A DNA stretch of 64,000 nucleotides from CAZCQP01 sp964500895 (GCA_964500895.1 CAZCQP010000001.1:62001-126000), one strand, 5' to 3'. Positions 25,631 to 33,041 are shown, numbered from the stretch's first letter. Notes: generated by a model from the letters alone, not told the origin. Translations and numbers: made by a program.

Positions 25631-26312
25631 TTTTCACCACCTCAAATTTATAGCCCACGCCCCAAATGGTTTTAATTTCCCAGGCCGGATGGCTGTATTC
25701 ATCCAACTTGGCCCGTAAACGCTTTATGTGGCTGTCCACCGTGCGGTTGTCTCCAAAATAATCGTAGCCCCACAGGCTGTTTAGCAGGTTGTCCCTTGAA
25801 AACACCTTGTTTGTGCTGGTGGCCAGTGTCCATAAAATTTCGATTTCCTTTTTGGTTAGGGAAACCCCTTTACCCTCAATAGTTACTGTATAATCGTCCA
25901 GGTTAATCACCAAATTGTCCAATACAAACCGCTGAGCCGCCTTTTCCTCACGGGTAATCCGGCGCATGATGGCTTTCACCCGGGCCATCACTTCCCCGGG
26001 GGAAAAAGGTTTGACAATGTAGTCGTCCGCCCCAATTTCCAGCCCCATAATTTTTTCAAAGTCCTCACCCCGGGCTGTAACCATGATGATGGGCACGTTG
26101 GATGTTTTACGAATATCCCGGCACACTTCAAAGCCGTCTTTTTTGGGCATCATCACGTCCAGCAGCAAAATGTCTGGCTTTTCTGCTTCAAACTTTTGAA
26201 TGGCATCCACACCATCCAGGGCGGTGATGGTTGCGTAACCTTCTTTCTTGGCGTATTCCTCCAAAATAGAGGTGATTTGTTTATGGTCATCCACAATTAA
26301 AATTTTCAACAT
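25623..26312 (-). CDS. OmpR-family response regulator
   Basis: Response regulator of 229 aa: receiver domain (VDDHK, LLLDVMMPKKDG with the phospho-Asp near residue 52, DYIVKPFSPGE) and a C-terminal winged helix (about 130-225, HIKRLRAKLDE and TIWGVGYKFE). It is coupled to the kinase by overlapping ends. Its own promoter carries the same 20-bp box as the two small secreted-protein genes, so it probably activates itself and them; this is inference from the shared box. Confidence 0.94.
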   Translation of the reverse strand: MLKILIVDDHKQITSILEEYAKKEGYATITALDGVDAIQKFEAEKPDILLLDVMMPKKDGFEVCRDIRKTSNVPIIMVTARGEDFEKIMGLEIGADDYIVKPFSPGEVMARVKAIMRRITREEKAAQRFVLDNLVINLDDYTVTIEGKGVSLTKKEIEILWTLATSTNKVFSRDNLLNSLWGYDYFGDNRTVDSHIKRLRAKLDEYSHPAWEIKTIWGVGYKFEVVKNA

Positions 26313-26335
26313 AAAGGCCCCCCTTTATAAAAACC

Positions 26336-26370
26336 ATTTTACCACACATTTGTGGCAAATTTATGTTTTT
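26336..26370 (-). promoter_or_regulatory. Shared promoter box 3 (before the response regulator)
   Basis: Plus-strand TGTGGCAAATTTATGTTTTT (26351-26370), 9 bases from -10 TAAAAT (minus strand, 26341-26336). It matches boxes 1 and 2 at about 15-16 of 20 positions. Confidence 0.65.
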
Positions 26371-26384
26371 TATGATACGGGCAA

Positions 26385-26419
26385 CAAAAAACCCCACCAT
26401 GCTTATGGCATAGCGGGGT
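26385..26419 (-). terminator. Terminator after the 215-aa lipoprotein gene
   Basis: Imperfect stem built on ACCCC/GGGGT, followed by a T run on the minus strand; it lies between the lipoprotein and the response regulator and separates their transcripts. Confidence 0.65.
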
Positions 26420-26439
26420 GTGTCTGTAGGCATTAAAGA

Positions 26440-27087
26440 TTATTCTGCGTAAGGTTTAAAGGTTTGCAGCAGCGTTTCAGCTTCTGCTTTGGTGTCGTCC
26501 ATATACGTGCTGATGATGCATTGGGCACGCTTATCTTGAACAAGAATCATGTAATCTTGGTAAATTTTGAGGCCTTCCATTTCAAGCACTGCCGGCAAAA
26601 TTGTGTAGTTTTGGCCTAAAAATTCTTTGGTGTAGGCCTCTTCAAATGTGTAAGGCATACCTAAGGATTCCAGAACGCCTTTAAGGCTTTCTATGTATTG
26701 TTCTTCTTTAATGTTGGATAACATCAGTTTTTCTGTCATAACAGAAATGTTTGGAACGCCTTGCATGTTGGAAACCATCATTTCGTACACGGTGTTGGCC
26801 TTGGAAAAGTCAATGACAGCTTGAGAGCCATCCAGTTGTTCAGCACCCAAGTCTGATAATTCAATTAAGTCTTCTTCAGTAGCCATCACGTAACCTTCTG
26901 GCATTTCAAAAGACATATTTAAGTATTCACTTTTAAAGGAGTTTTCGGTCAATGTCCCTCTGACATATTCCACTTTTTTTGCGCCGCCCGCTGCCTCGCC
27001 ATCTGTTTTTTCTTTTGAACATGCAGAAGTCGCCAATGTTACCCCCACCATCAACATGCACAGTAAAGCTTTTTGTAACTTTTTCAA
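26440..27087 (-). CDS. Hypothetical lipoprotein
   Basis: Lipoprotein of about 215 aa, family not recognised. The signal peptide MKKLQKALLCMLMVGVTLATSAC places the lipidated Cys near residue 23. The start is uncertain: TTG at 27087 has AGGA at suitable spacing and gives a normal signal peptide, while ATG at 27096 touches the Shine-Dalgarno site. The mature part is an acidic alpha/beta domain (MSFEMPEGYVMATEEDLIEL, then a segment ending TYMDDTKAEAETLLQTFKPY) with one Cys in its second half. It resembles the general class of DUF-type Clostridia lipoproteins with a PsbP/YceI-like strand pattern, but no firm match. Confidence 0.8.
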   Translation of the reverse strand: MKKLQKALLCMLMVGVTLATSACSKEKTDGEAAGGAKKVEYVRGTLTENSFKSEYLNMSFEMPEGYVMATEEDLIELSDLGAEQLDGSQAVIDFSKANTVYEMMVSNMQGVPNISVMTEKLMLSNIKEEQYIESLKGVLESLGMPYTFEEAYTKEFLGQNYTILPAVLEMEGLKIYQDYMILVQDKRAQCIISTYMDDTKAEAETLLQTFKPYAE

Positions 27088-27200
27088 TCCATTCATTCCT
27101 TTCAAATTTTAATCCTAGCTATCATAACATACTCTTTATAGGAATGCAAACCCATGTGCCATATTTTTCCTAAGCCATCCTCAACAAACGCTACATTTAC

Positions 27201-27650
27201 TTATTTACCGAAATTTATGGGAATGCAGCCAGCATCTTGCATATTCAGCTTTGCTATAATCATATCTATCTTTTCTAGAGCACAATCTAACCCTTGCCTG
27301 GCAGCCTTAGCATACCAATAATAGGCCGCCTTAAAATCTTGTGATTTTTCATGTAAAAGGCCTAAATTAAATTGTGCTTGTGGATGGCCCTTTTCTGCCG
27401 CTATTGCATATAGTTTGGCAGCAGTGGCATAATTTTGTTCCGTCCCATAACCAAGCTCACTGAGATAGCCTAAACTGTAAATGGCATCCATATGCCCTTG
27501 GTCAGCTGCTTTTTTAAACCATTTAACAGCTTCTGCATAATTTTTTTCTACGCCTTGCCCTGAAAAATAAAGTTTTGCTAAATTACTCTGTGCAACAGCT
27601 TCTCCATTTGTAGCCCGCTTGATTATTTCTTGTATCATTTCAGCTGTCAT
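27201..27650 (-). CDS. Sel1-like repeat protein
   Basis: Protein of 149 aa made of about three Sel1/TPR-type repeats: AQSNLAKLYFSGQGVEKNYAEAVKWFKKAADQG, AIYSLGYLSELGYGTEQNYATAAKLYAIAAEKG and AQFNLGLLHE..., a superhelix used for protein-protein contacts. No signal peptide. The ATG at 27650 has AAGGGGGAAAG. It follows the 460-aa gene after 42 bases and is probably co-transcribed with it. Base composition is more AT-rich than nearby housekeeping genes. Role unknown; an adaptor for the 460-aa protein is a guess. Confidence 0.82.
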   Translation of the reverse strand: MTAEMIQEIIKRATNGEAVAQSNLAKLYFSGQGVEKNYAEAVKWFKKAADQGHMDAIYSLGYLSELGYGTEQNYATAAKLYAIAAEKGHPQAQFNLGLLHEKSQDFKAAYYWYAKAARQGLDCALEKIDMIIAKLNMQDAGCIPINFGK

Positions 27651-27692
27651 GAACTTTCCCCCTTTTGATTTATAAAGCATATGGACGGACAT

Positions 27693-29075
27693 TTAGAATT
27701 TGTATTCATGGCGTTGTGATAAACCTTTTTCAATTTCACTTTTAAGCATTTTGGAAAACGCATTTGATGGCGGTGACAAGCCTATCCATACACGCGGATA
27801 TTTCACAAGCTTTTGAACTTTTAGAAGAACATCATCATTGTAATGTTCAAGGCTATTCAGTCTGGATAATTCATGCTCCAACTGAACCAGATAATTGGCA
27901 TCATCATTCGTAAAGAGTCTTGAAAACAAATGAGCATGCATACAACTTATGACATCGTCCAAAAAACTTGAAACATTGTTTGCAGACCTAAGCCAGACCC
28001 ACGCCTGTAACGAATGCATGAAGCACCCGTAAAGCTGTTGGTTAGATAAAATGTTGTACATGGTTTTTGCATACATCAATCTGTCCCAATGCAACGTTAC
28101 TTTTCTATTTACAGGCTCCGAGTAATCACTAAGCAAATCTTGGGGCGCCAATATCTTTTCGTACAATCCTATGTAGCTTTCAGACAGCAGCTTATGAATG
28201 TCTGGAATGTCCAAAACACGCCCCCACGCATTGTCTGGCTCTAGTTGTATTGCCTGTGGTAATAACGGCGGCCACCCGTACTGCACCAACCGGTAGACAT
28301 CAAACGTATAGCCCATTGTATATTTTAAGTATGCCAAGAGCAAACACGCAAATTGACTATAATGTTCATCAATAGCGGCAGCGTTAGATGGTTTATCAAA
28401 TGGAATTTTTAAAACAGTTGTTTGTTCACGCCCCGTTTCTCCTAGCCCCCATGTGGTTAGGGACACACAAGCCGTATGCATCACCATATTGGCATCAATG
28501 ATAACCACCGGCAGACCCTTAAGCGCAAAGTAGAGGTTTTCGTTAATGCCACCTCCGCTTATGTCACCCATAAACGCATTGTGGTAAAAGATGATATGCT
28601 TTGCATTCAGCTGGTTCTGATAAATTTCTGCAAATTCACGCAAGCCCTGTTCTACTAACGGGTAGACATATTTTTTGAAATCCTGGTTGTCGCTATGTGT
28701 AAAAAAAACACGCAAACATACCGTTCCGTCAGACAATAACTGATTTTTACGAATGACATCAGGCGGTGTAATTAAAGGCCATTGGCTCATAAATTTTTGC
28801 CATTCGGCAGTTTTGCACATATTTTCAAAATTCAATTCCTGTTCCTTCACCCGATACTGATGTCTTTCTAGCTCCAGGTCATGTTGTAAAGCCACGTTTT
28901 TTTCATGCATTTCCTTTTGAAAATTTTGCCGGTTACTTTCAATATAAAACGTAAGCTGTCTGTTTTCTTCTGCTTGTTCTTTTGAATGTTTTCTTTGTGC
29001 ATAGTCTCTAAAACAGTTTACAACATTATTAAGACCGGCTGAAATCAGCACTGCTGTTGCCATTATCTCCGACAT
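27693..29075 (-). CDS. Hypothetical protein with N-terminal membrane segment and coiled coil
   Basis: Protein of 460 aa that I do not recognise. A short hydrophobic N-terminus (about residues 3-22) is followed by a charged coiled coil (about 28-95, rich in Glu, Gln, Lys and His), then a mixed globular domain (about 105-460). The first part of that domain has an alternating pattern (CLRVFFTHSD, AKHIIFYHNAF, LPVVIIDANMVM) that looks like a Rossmann-like or TIR-like sheet; the rest is helical. The start at 29075 was chosen because GGGAGG lies at good distance. Lower GC and rarer codons than its neighbours suggest acquisition. Confidence 0.78.
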   Translation of the reverse strand: MSEIMATAVLISAGLNNVVNCFRDYAQRKHSKEQAEENRQLTFYIESNRQNFQKEMHEKNVALQHDLELERHQYRVKEQELNFENMCKTAEWQKFMSQWPLITPPDVIRKNQLLSDGTVCLRVFFTHSDNQDFKKYVYPLVEQGLREFAEIYQNQLNAKHIIFYHNAFMGDISGGGINENLYFALKGLPVVIIDANMVMHTACVSLTTWGLGETGREQTTVLKIPFDKPSNAAAIDEHYSQFACLLLAYLKYTMGYTFDVYRLVQYGWPPLLPQAIQLEPDNAWGRVLDIPDIHKLLSESYIGLYEKILAPQDLLSDYSEPVNRKVTLHWDRLMYAKTMYNILSNQQLYGCFMHSLQAWVWLRSANNVSSFLDDVISCMHAHLFSRLFTNDDANYLVQLEHELSRLNSLEHYNDDVLLKVQKLVKYPRVWIGLSPPSNAFSKMLKSEIEKGLSQRHEYKF

Positions 29076-29116
29076 TGCACACCTCCCATCAATCAAGTGT
29101 GTCGTCCGTGTAATGA

Positions 29117-29407
29117 TTACATATCGCTACATATCGCATCTATGACTTCACTCACACCGTGTTCAACAACGGACAAAAACCCATCTTCTACAATATTTGG
29201 GGGTACATCTTCCGCAGCAATAGGTTGGTCATGCACCGAAACGTGCCCGTTTTGATTACCAAAAGTAATAACGTCACTTAAAGGGTAGTCTTTTTGCATT
29301 GACATCGCATTGTGCACATCTTCATTGAATGGATTTGTAGCATTCCATTTCATTGTTTCCATGCATATCTGTTGATTGCTTAGCCGTACCGACAGTTTCA
29401 AAGGCAT
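29117..29407 (-). CDS. Small acidic hypothetical protein, probably frameshifted at its 5' end
   Basis: Frame of 96 aa; the C-terminal 60 residues are acidic and protein-like (SDVITFGNQNGHVSVHDQ, VPPNIVEDGFLSVVEHGVSE). The ATG at 29407 has no Shine-Dalgarno site and its first 22 residues are basic. A second frame with a good ribosome-binding site (AGGGGCGTGG) starts at 29429 and runs 36 codons to a stop at 29319. The real gene may be the fusion of both through a one-base shift, for example at the A6 run 29408-29413. First gene of the cassette. Confidence 0.5.
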   Translation of the reverse strand: MPLKLSVRLSNQQICMETMKWNATNPFNEDVHNAMSMQKDYPLSDVITFGNQNGHVSVHDQPIAAEDVPPNIVEDGFLSVVEHGVSEVIDAICSDM

Positions 29408-29429
29408 TTTTTAGTACATCAAACATCAT
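29319..29429 (-). CDS. Short overlapping frame with good ribosome-binding site
   Basis: 36-codon frame beginning MMFDVLKNAFETVGTAK, 6 bases after AGGGG. It overlaps the 96-aa frame in another phase. It is either the true N-terminus of that gene before a frameshift or a leader peptide. Too short to classify. Confidence 0.4.
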
Positions 29430-29574
29430 ACCACGCCCCTTTTTTATTTACAGCTAGCATACCATACGTGCCGTAAGATTTCAACCGACATATTGTTAAT
29501 TTAATTAATTTTCAAGCATTTTTAATGAACAATACGTATCATTTTACCGCTATCTGTTTCCTCGTTCATAAACA

Positions 29575-29603
29575 TTGACAGCCATTTTTAATGGTGCTAT
29601 AAT
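29575..29603 (+). promoter_or_regulatory. Consensus promoter of the nickel-type cluster
   Basis: -35 TTGACA (29575-29580), 17-bp spacer, -10 TATAAT (29598-29603): exact consensus. The spacer holds the palindrome CCATTTTTAATGG (29582-29594), a possible repressor site. Confidence 0.88.
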
Positions 29604-29618
29604 ATAATGAATTAATCG

Positions 29619-29671
29619 GGCCATGAAGGTCTCTGCTGTTGCGAACAACGGCGTGTCCTTGTGGTTTTTTT
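29619..29671 (+). terminator. Leader hairpin with T run before the His-tailed protein gene
   Basis: Starting about 10 bases after the expected transcript start: inner 7-bp stem 29635-29641/29646-29652 with a CGAA loop, outer stem from about 29621-29629 with 29657-29664, then seven T. It lies 56 bases before the ATG, so it is an attenuator or makes a short RNA of about 60 nt. Confidence 0.7.
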
Positions 29672-29726
29672 ATATTTATACATAATATTACGTTTAATCC
29701 ATATTAAAAACTTAGGAGGAATTACA

Positions 29727-29987
29727 ATGTGTGACACCAATCATTCAAACGCAACATTATCCAATGCCCAACGGGCCCACGATTTGGCTATGCAATGCGT
29801 TTCTGGTATGACAAAGAGTGCTGAAACACCGGACTTACAAGGCATTGCCGATGCCTATTTAAAAGCGTACATCTTTTTTTGGGATGCTTTAAATGACTAT
29901 GTGCGCAAGCAAAGTGATGAAATTGCAAAGGAACATGCCCATGCCCACGGCCACGGCCATCATCATCACCACCATCACCACGAATAG
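29727..29987 (+). CDS. Small protein with His-rich C-terminus, probable metal binder
   Basis: Protein of 86 aa. The ATG at 29727 follows TAGGAGG. The body is helical (NATLSNAQRAHDLAMQCVSGM, then YLKAYIFFWDALNDYVRKQ) and ends in HAHAHGHGHHHHHHHHE. Such tails bind Ni2+, Co2+ or Zn2+; nickel is favoured because a CooT-type gene follows. In Rhodospirillum CO dehydrogenase maturation CooT is paired with the His-tailed CooJ, so this may be a functional analogue, although no sequence kinship to CooJ is claimed. No signal peptide, so cytoplasmic. Confidence 0.78.
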   Translation: MCDTNHSNATLSNAQRAHDLAMQCVSGMTKSAETPDLQGIADAYLKAYIFFWDALNDYVRKQSDEIAKEHAHAHGHGHHHHHHHHE

Positions 29988-30034
29988 GATGGTTGGATAG
30001 GCAGGCATAAAAGCAACAAAAGAAAAGGGTGGTT

Positions 30035-30460
30035 GTGCTGAACATTCTGGTCATAGACGGCCAAGGGGGCGGCATTGGAAAAGCTGTCATCGAAAGGCTT
30101 AAAAACACTTTTGGAGAAACCATTCACCTTACCGCAGTGGGAACAAACGCTTTGGCAACGGCTCAGATGTTGAAAGCAGGGGCCAATGACGGTGCTTCCG
30201 GCGAAAGTGCCGTCATTTATAATTGCAAAAAAGCCGACATTATTATTGGTTCTGTGTCAATCCTTGTAACCGATGCTTTTTTGGGGGAACTCACCTGCAA
30301 AATGGCGGAAGCCATTTCGCAAAGCAACGCCACCAAGCTTTTAATCCCCCTTAACCGCAACAAAATTGAGATAGCGGGCAATGCTTTAAAGCCTTTGCCC
30401 CACTATATTGATGACGTTTTAGAATTTATTCAATGTAAAACAGGTGAAAAACATGTGTGA
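30035..30460 (+). CDS. DUF3842 family protein
   Basis: Protein of 141 aa. The N-terminus LNILVIDGQGGGIGKAVIERL is a Rossmann-like beta-alpha start with a Gly-rich loop and marks DUF3842. A second Gly/Ala segment (LKAGANDGASGESAVIYNC) and a C-terminal LPHYIDDVLEFI helix follow. GTG at 30035 is preferred (AAAAGGGTGG upstream); GTG at 30029 is also possible. Function unknown; it overlaps the CooT-type gene by 8 bases, so a link to metal handling is inferred from context. Confidence 0.82.
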   Translation: MLNILVIDGQGGGIGKAVIERLKNTFGETIHLTAVGTNALATAQMLKAGANDGASGESAVIYNCKKADIIIGSVSILVTDAFLGELTCKMAEAISQSNATKLLIPLNRNKIEIAGNALKPLPHYIDDVLEFIQCKTGEKHV

Positions 30461-30641
30461 AGCCAATGCATATATTATAAACAAAAACGGGGAAGAATGC
30501 CTTTTTCTGGAAGCGGTGGATTCGATTACAGAAACGGAAGGCGGCCTGCTTTTGGAAAACATTTTTTGTGAGCGCAAAGTCTTTAACGGGCGCATTAAAG
30601 CGCTGGCGTTGGTGTCTCATAAAATTATTTTGGAAGAATGA
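30453..30641 (+). CDS. CooT family nickel-binding protein
   Basis: Protein of 62 aa matching the CooT family: start MCEANAYIINKNGEECLFLEAVD, later LLLENIFCERKVFNGRIKALALVSHKIIL. CooT of Rhodospirillum rubrum is a dimer that binds one Ni(II) through the conserved Cys2, which is present here (MCEAN). ATG 30453 has AGGTGA. Relatives occur in organisms with nickel enzymes such as CO dehydrogenase, hydrogenase or urease; none of those is in this window. Confidence 0.85.
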   Translation: MCEANAYIINKNGEECLFLEAVDSITETEGGLLLENIFCERKVFNGRIKALALVSHKIILEE

Positions 30642-30678
30642 TGCCCAGATGCTACCGGCCGCAGAAGGAGGTATCATT

Positions 30679-31050
30679 GTGCCTTATGGGAAATGGATAT
30701 ACCCTGTTCTATCTGTAGCATTTAATTTGGCTTGTATTCAAACCTTCAAAGCCGGCACTTCTTTTCCGTGGCTTATGCCAACCATATGGGCAGCGGCCTG
30801 CATCTTGCCCATATGGGGCATCACCAGCGTAATTCTGGGCGGAATACAGTTGCACCCCATACATAGCGGGGTTTTAATTGGTGTGAACCTTTTATTAATG
30901 ATTCCCCCAGTCTTTTGGAGCTGCCTAATCCTTATAGGGCTGGCTTTTGGTGGGTTACATGCAGCAAGCGCAATGGATAAGTTTACGGCCACAGCCGGCA
31001 TGGCCATCCTTTGCTATATCCTGTACATGATTGTTCACTTTGCAAGCTAA
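30679..31050 (+). CDS. Small membrane protein
   Basis: Membrane protein of 123 aa with about four helices (about residues 5-22, 29-48, 60-80, 98-118). The GTG start is preceded by AAGGAGGTATCATT, much better than any upstream codon. Family not recognised. Position directly after CooT (37-base gap) suggests a role in the same cluster, possibly metal transport, but it has no visible metal ligands beyond one His pair. It is followed by a terminator. Confidence 0.68.
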   Translation: MPYGKWIYPVLSVAFNLACIQTFKAGTSFPWLMPTIWAAACILPIWGITSVILGGIQLHPIHSGVLIGVNLLLMIPPVFWSCLILIGLAFGGLHAASAMDKFTATAGMAILCYILYMIVHFAS

Positions 31051-31068
31051 AACGAAGCAAGCCTAACT

Positions 31069-31103
31069 AAACGCCTTATTGGCCATGGCCGATGGGCGTT
31101 TTT
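31069..31103 (+). terminator. Terminator of the nickel-type cluster
   Basis: Stem AAACGCC/GGCGTTT (31069-31075 with 31095-31101) with an inner GGCCATGGCC palindrome, ending in a T5 run. Confidence 0.85.
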
Positions 31104-31152
31104 GTCATACCATTTGCACAAGCACTTGTGGCATTTCACACGGGTACATTCC

Positions 31153-31193
31153 TTGACACCCAACAATTTTTGTGCTATACTTACAAAAATTGT
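31153..31193 (+). promoter_or_regulatory. gltS promoter with overlapping 11-bp inverted repeat
   Basis: -35 TTGACA (31153-31158), 17-bp spacer, -10 TATACT (31176-31181). A perfect inverted repeat ACAATTTTTGT (31163-31173)/ACAAAAATTGT (31183-31193) straddles the -10, a typical place for a dimeric repressor. Confidence 0.8.
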
Positions 31194-31275
31194 CTGTTGC
31201 GTACATAAAATTTTGTCATAACATAAACACCTACAGAACAGCAACAGATTGAATACATATTACCTGGAGGAAAAT

Positions 31276-32472
31276 ATGACCATTAAACTTGATCTTTACC
31301 AATCCGTTGCAATGGCTGTTATTGTATTCTTTATTGGTTCTGTTGCCAAGCGGAAAGTGAAATTTTTTGAAAGATATTGCATTCCCGCTCCTGTTATCGG
31401 CGGTATTGCTTTTGCACTTGTCACCCTTACCCTAAACCTTACCAATGTCATGACCATCGAAACAGACGACACCATGCAAAAGGTTTTTATGACCTTGTTT
31501 TTTACAAGCATCGGTTTTACCGCCAGCTTCAAACTGCTTAAAAAAGGCGGGCTTCAAGTGCTTATCTTTATTGGCATTTGCTCGCTGCTTGTTTTGTTTC
31601 AAAATCTTTTAGGCGTTTCCTTGGCCACCTTATTCGGGCTTGACCCGCTTCTGGGGCTTTGTACCGGCTCTATTTCCATGATCGGGGGCCATGGCACAGC
31701 AAGCTCTTTTGGTTCACTGTTCGATTCAATGGGTGTTACGGGGGCATCCACCGTTGCCGTTGCATCTGCCACCTTTGGGTTGGTTGTAGGCGGGATGTTA
31801 GGCGGCCCCATTGCCCACCGGTTAATTAGCAAGAACAAACTTGAAACGCCACTGCACACCACAGAAGACGGCGGCGATAAGCCCACCATTGCAGACTTTA
31901 TCAGCCACATTTCCACCGAGAAAACGCTGAAAGCTTTTTCAATGCTTTTTCTTGCGGCGGGCTTGGGCAGCATCATTTCATCGCTGATTCAAATGACGAA
32001 CATAACCTTTCCATCTTACATAGGCGCCATGCTTGCTGCGGCTCTTATCCGAAATATAGCGGACGTAAGCGGGCAATTTGAAATTATGACGGACATTGTT
32101 GAAATGCTTGGTAATGTTTGTTTGTCGCTGTTTTTGTCCATGGCGTTAATGAGCCTAAAACTTTGGCAGCTTGCAGACTTGGCGCTGCCCCTTGTAATTA
32201 TGCTTGCGGGTCAAGCCGTTTTAATGGCATTTTTCGCATACTTTGTAACCTATAACACCATGGGCAGAAACTATGAGTCGGCTGTTATCTCCTCGGCCAA
32301 CTGCGGCTTCGGCATGGGGGCAACACCAAATGCCATTGCCAACATGCAAGCCATTACCTCTGTGTTTGGCCCTGCCCCACAAGCTTTCTTTATTGTTCCC
32401 CTTGTAGGCAGCCTATTTATTGACTTTGCAAACGCCAGCATCTTGACCATATTTGTGAATGTGATTCAGTAG
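31276..32472 (+). CDS. gltS: Sodium/glutamate symporter GltS
   Basis: Na+-coupled glutamate importer of 398 aa in the inner membrane, with ten or more helices in two inverted repeats. Family segments: RYCIPAPVIGGIAFAL (N-repeat), IGGHGTASSFG (re-entrant loop) and SANCGFGMGATPNAIANM (second re-entrant loop). ATG 31276 has TGGAGGAAAAT. It is a single gene with a strong promoter and a palindromic operator candidate, so it is probably repressed by an unlinked regulator. Confidence 0.92.
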   Translation: MTIKLDLYQSVAMAVIVFFIGSVAKRKVKFFERYCIPAPVIGGIAFALVTLTLNLTNVMTIETDDTMQKVFMTLFFTSIGFTASFKLLKKGGLQVLIFIGICSLLVLFQNLLGVSLATLFGLDPLLGLCTGSISMIGGHGTASSFGSLFDSMGVTGASTVAVASATFGLVVGGMLGGPIAHRLISKNKLETPLHTTEDGGDKPTIADFISHISTEKTLKAFSMLFLAAGLGSIISSLIQMTNITFPSYIGAMLAAALIRNIADVSGQFEIMTDIVEMLGNVCLSLFLSMALMSLKLWQLADLALPLVIMLAGQAVLMAFFAYFVTYNTMGRNYESAVISSANCGFGMGATPNAIANMQAITSVFGPAPQAFFIVPLVGSLFIDFANASILTIFVNVIQ

Positions 32473-32507
32473 GTTTACCTAAAGTTTTCAAAAAGGTGAA
32501 GTTTATC

Positions 32508-32921
32508 ATGAAAATGCCACAAGAACCAATAGAAACGATTATGTTTGCCCCTTGTGGAATGAATTGCATGGTTTGCTATAAGCATTGCTATTCCAAAAAG
32601 CCATGTGCAGGTTGCCTCAGTAGCGATATGGGAAAACCAGAACACTGTCGCAAGTGCAAAATTAAAGACTGTGTTCGTAAAAAAGGTGTTTCTCATTGCT
32701 ATGCATGTAGTGAGAACCCGTGCAAACAAATAAAAAGTCTTGAAAAAAGCTATAATTCCAGATATGGGGTAAGTCTTGTAAATAATAGTTTGTTTGTCAA
32801 AGAAAATGGATTGAATGCATTTATGAAGCAGCAAAAAGAAAGATATACTTGTCCTAATTGTAGTGGAATAATTTCAATCCACGATTCAGCATGTAGTGAA
32901 TGCCAACGGCGAACAAAATGA
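32508..32921 (+). CDS. DUF3795-like Cys-rich zinc-ribbon protein
   Basis: Protein of 137 aa with many Cys pairs: FAPCGMNCMVCYKHCYSKKPCAGC, HCRKCKIKDCVRKKG, HCYACSENPC, and a C-terminal zinc ribbon CPNCSGII...CSEC. The order fits the DUF3795 group (CGxxCxxC start). It probably binds Zn or an Fe-S cluster; function unknown. ATG 32508 has AAAGGTGA. It is AT-rich with codon use unlike its neighbours and sits beside the tRNA region, so it may have been acquired. Confidence 0.78.
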   Translation: MKMPQEPIETIMFAPCGMNCMVCYKHCYSKKPCAGCLSSDMGKPEHCRKCKIKDCVRKKGVSHCYACSENPCKQIKSLEKSYNSRYGVSLVNNSLFVKENGLNAFMKQQKERYTCPNCSGIISIHDSACSECQRRTK

Positions 32922-32956
32922 TATTTAGCGTTGTTAACTTTTTTGACTTACAAGTA

Positions 32957-33041
32957 CAAAGTTTTTTATTTCTGCTACGTTAGGGCTTCTTATAGCTACT
33001 GCTATCGTTGCCATGGTGTTCTATAAACGCAATACAAAATG
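32957..33041 (+). pseudogene. Possible remnant of a membrane-protein C-terminus
   Basis: After an in-frame stop, about 28 codons ending ISATLGLLIATAIVAMVFYKRNTK look like the last membrane helix and basic tail of a surface protein. No start or upstream part remains. The assignment is weak. Confidence 0.3.

Noticed and set aside
29619..29671. NiCo or other metal riboswitch upstream of the His-tailed protein
   Set aside because: Only about 60 nt and one hairpin; no aptamer consensus that I recognise, so recorded as terminator/attenuator only.
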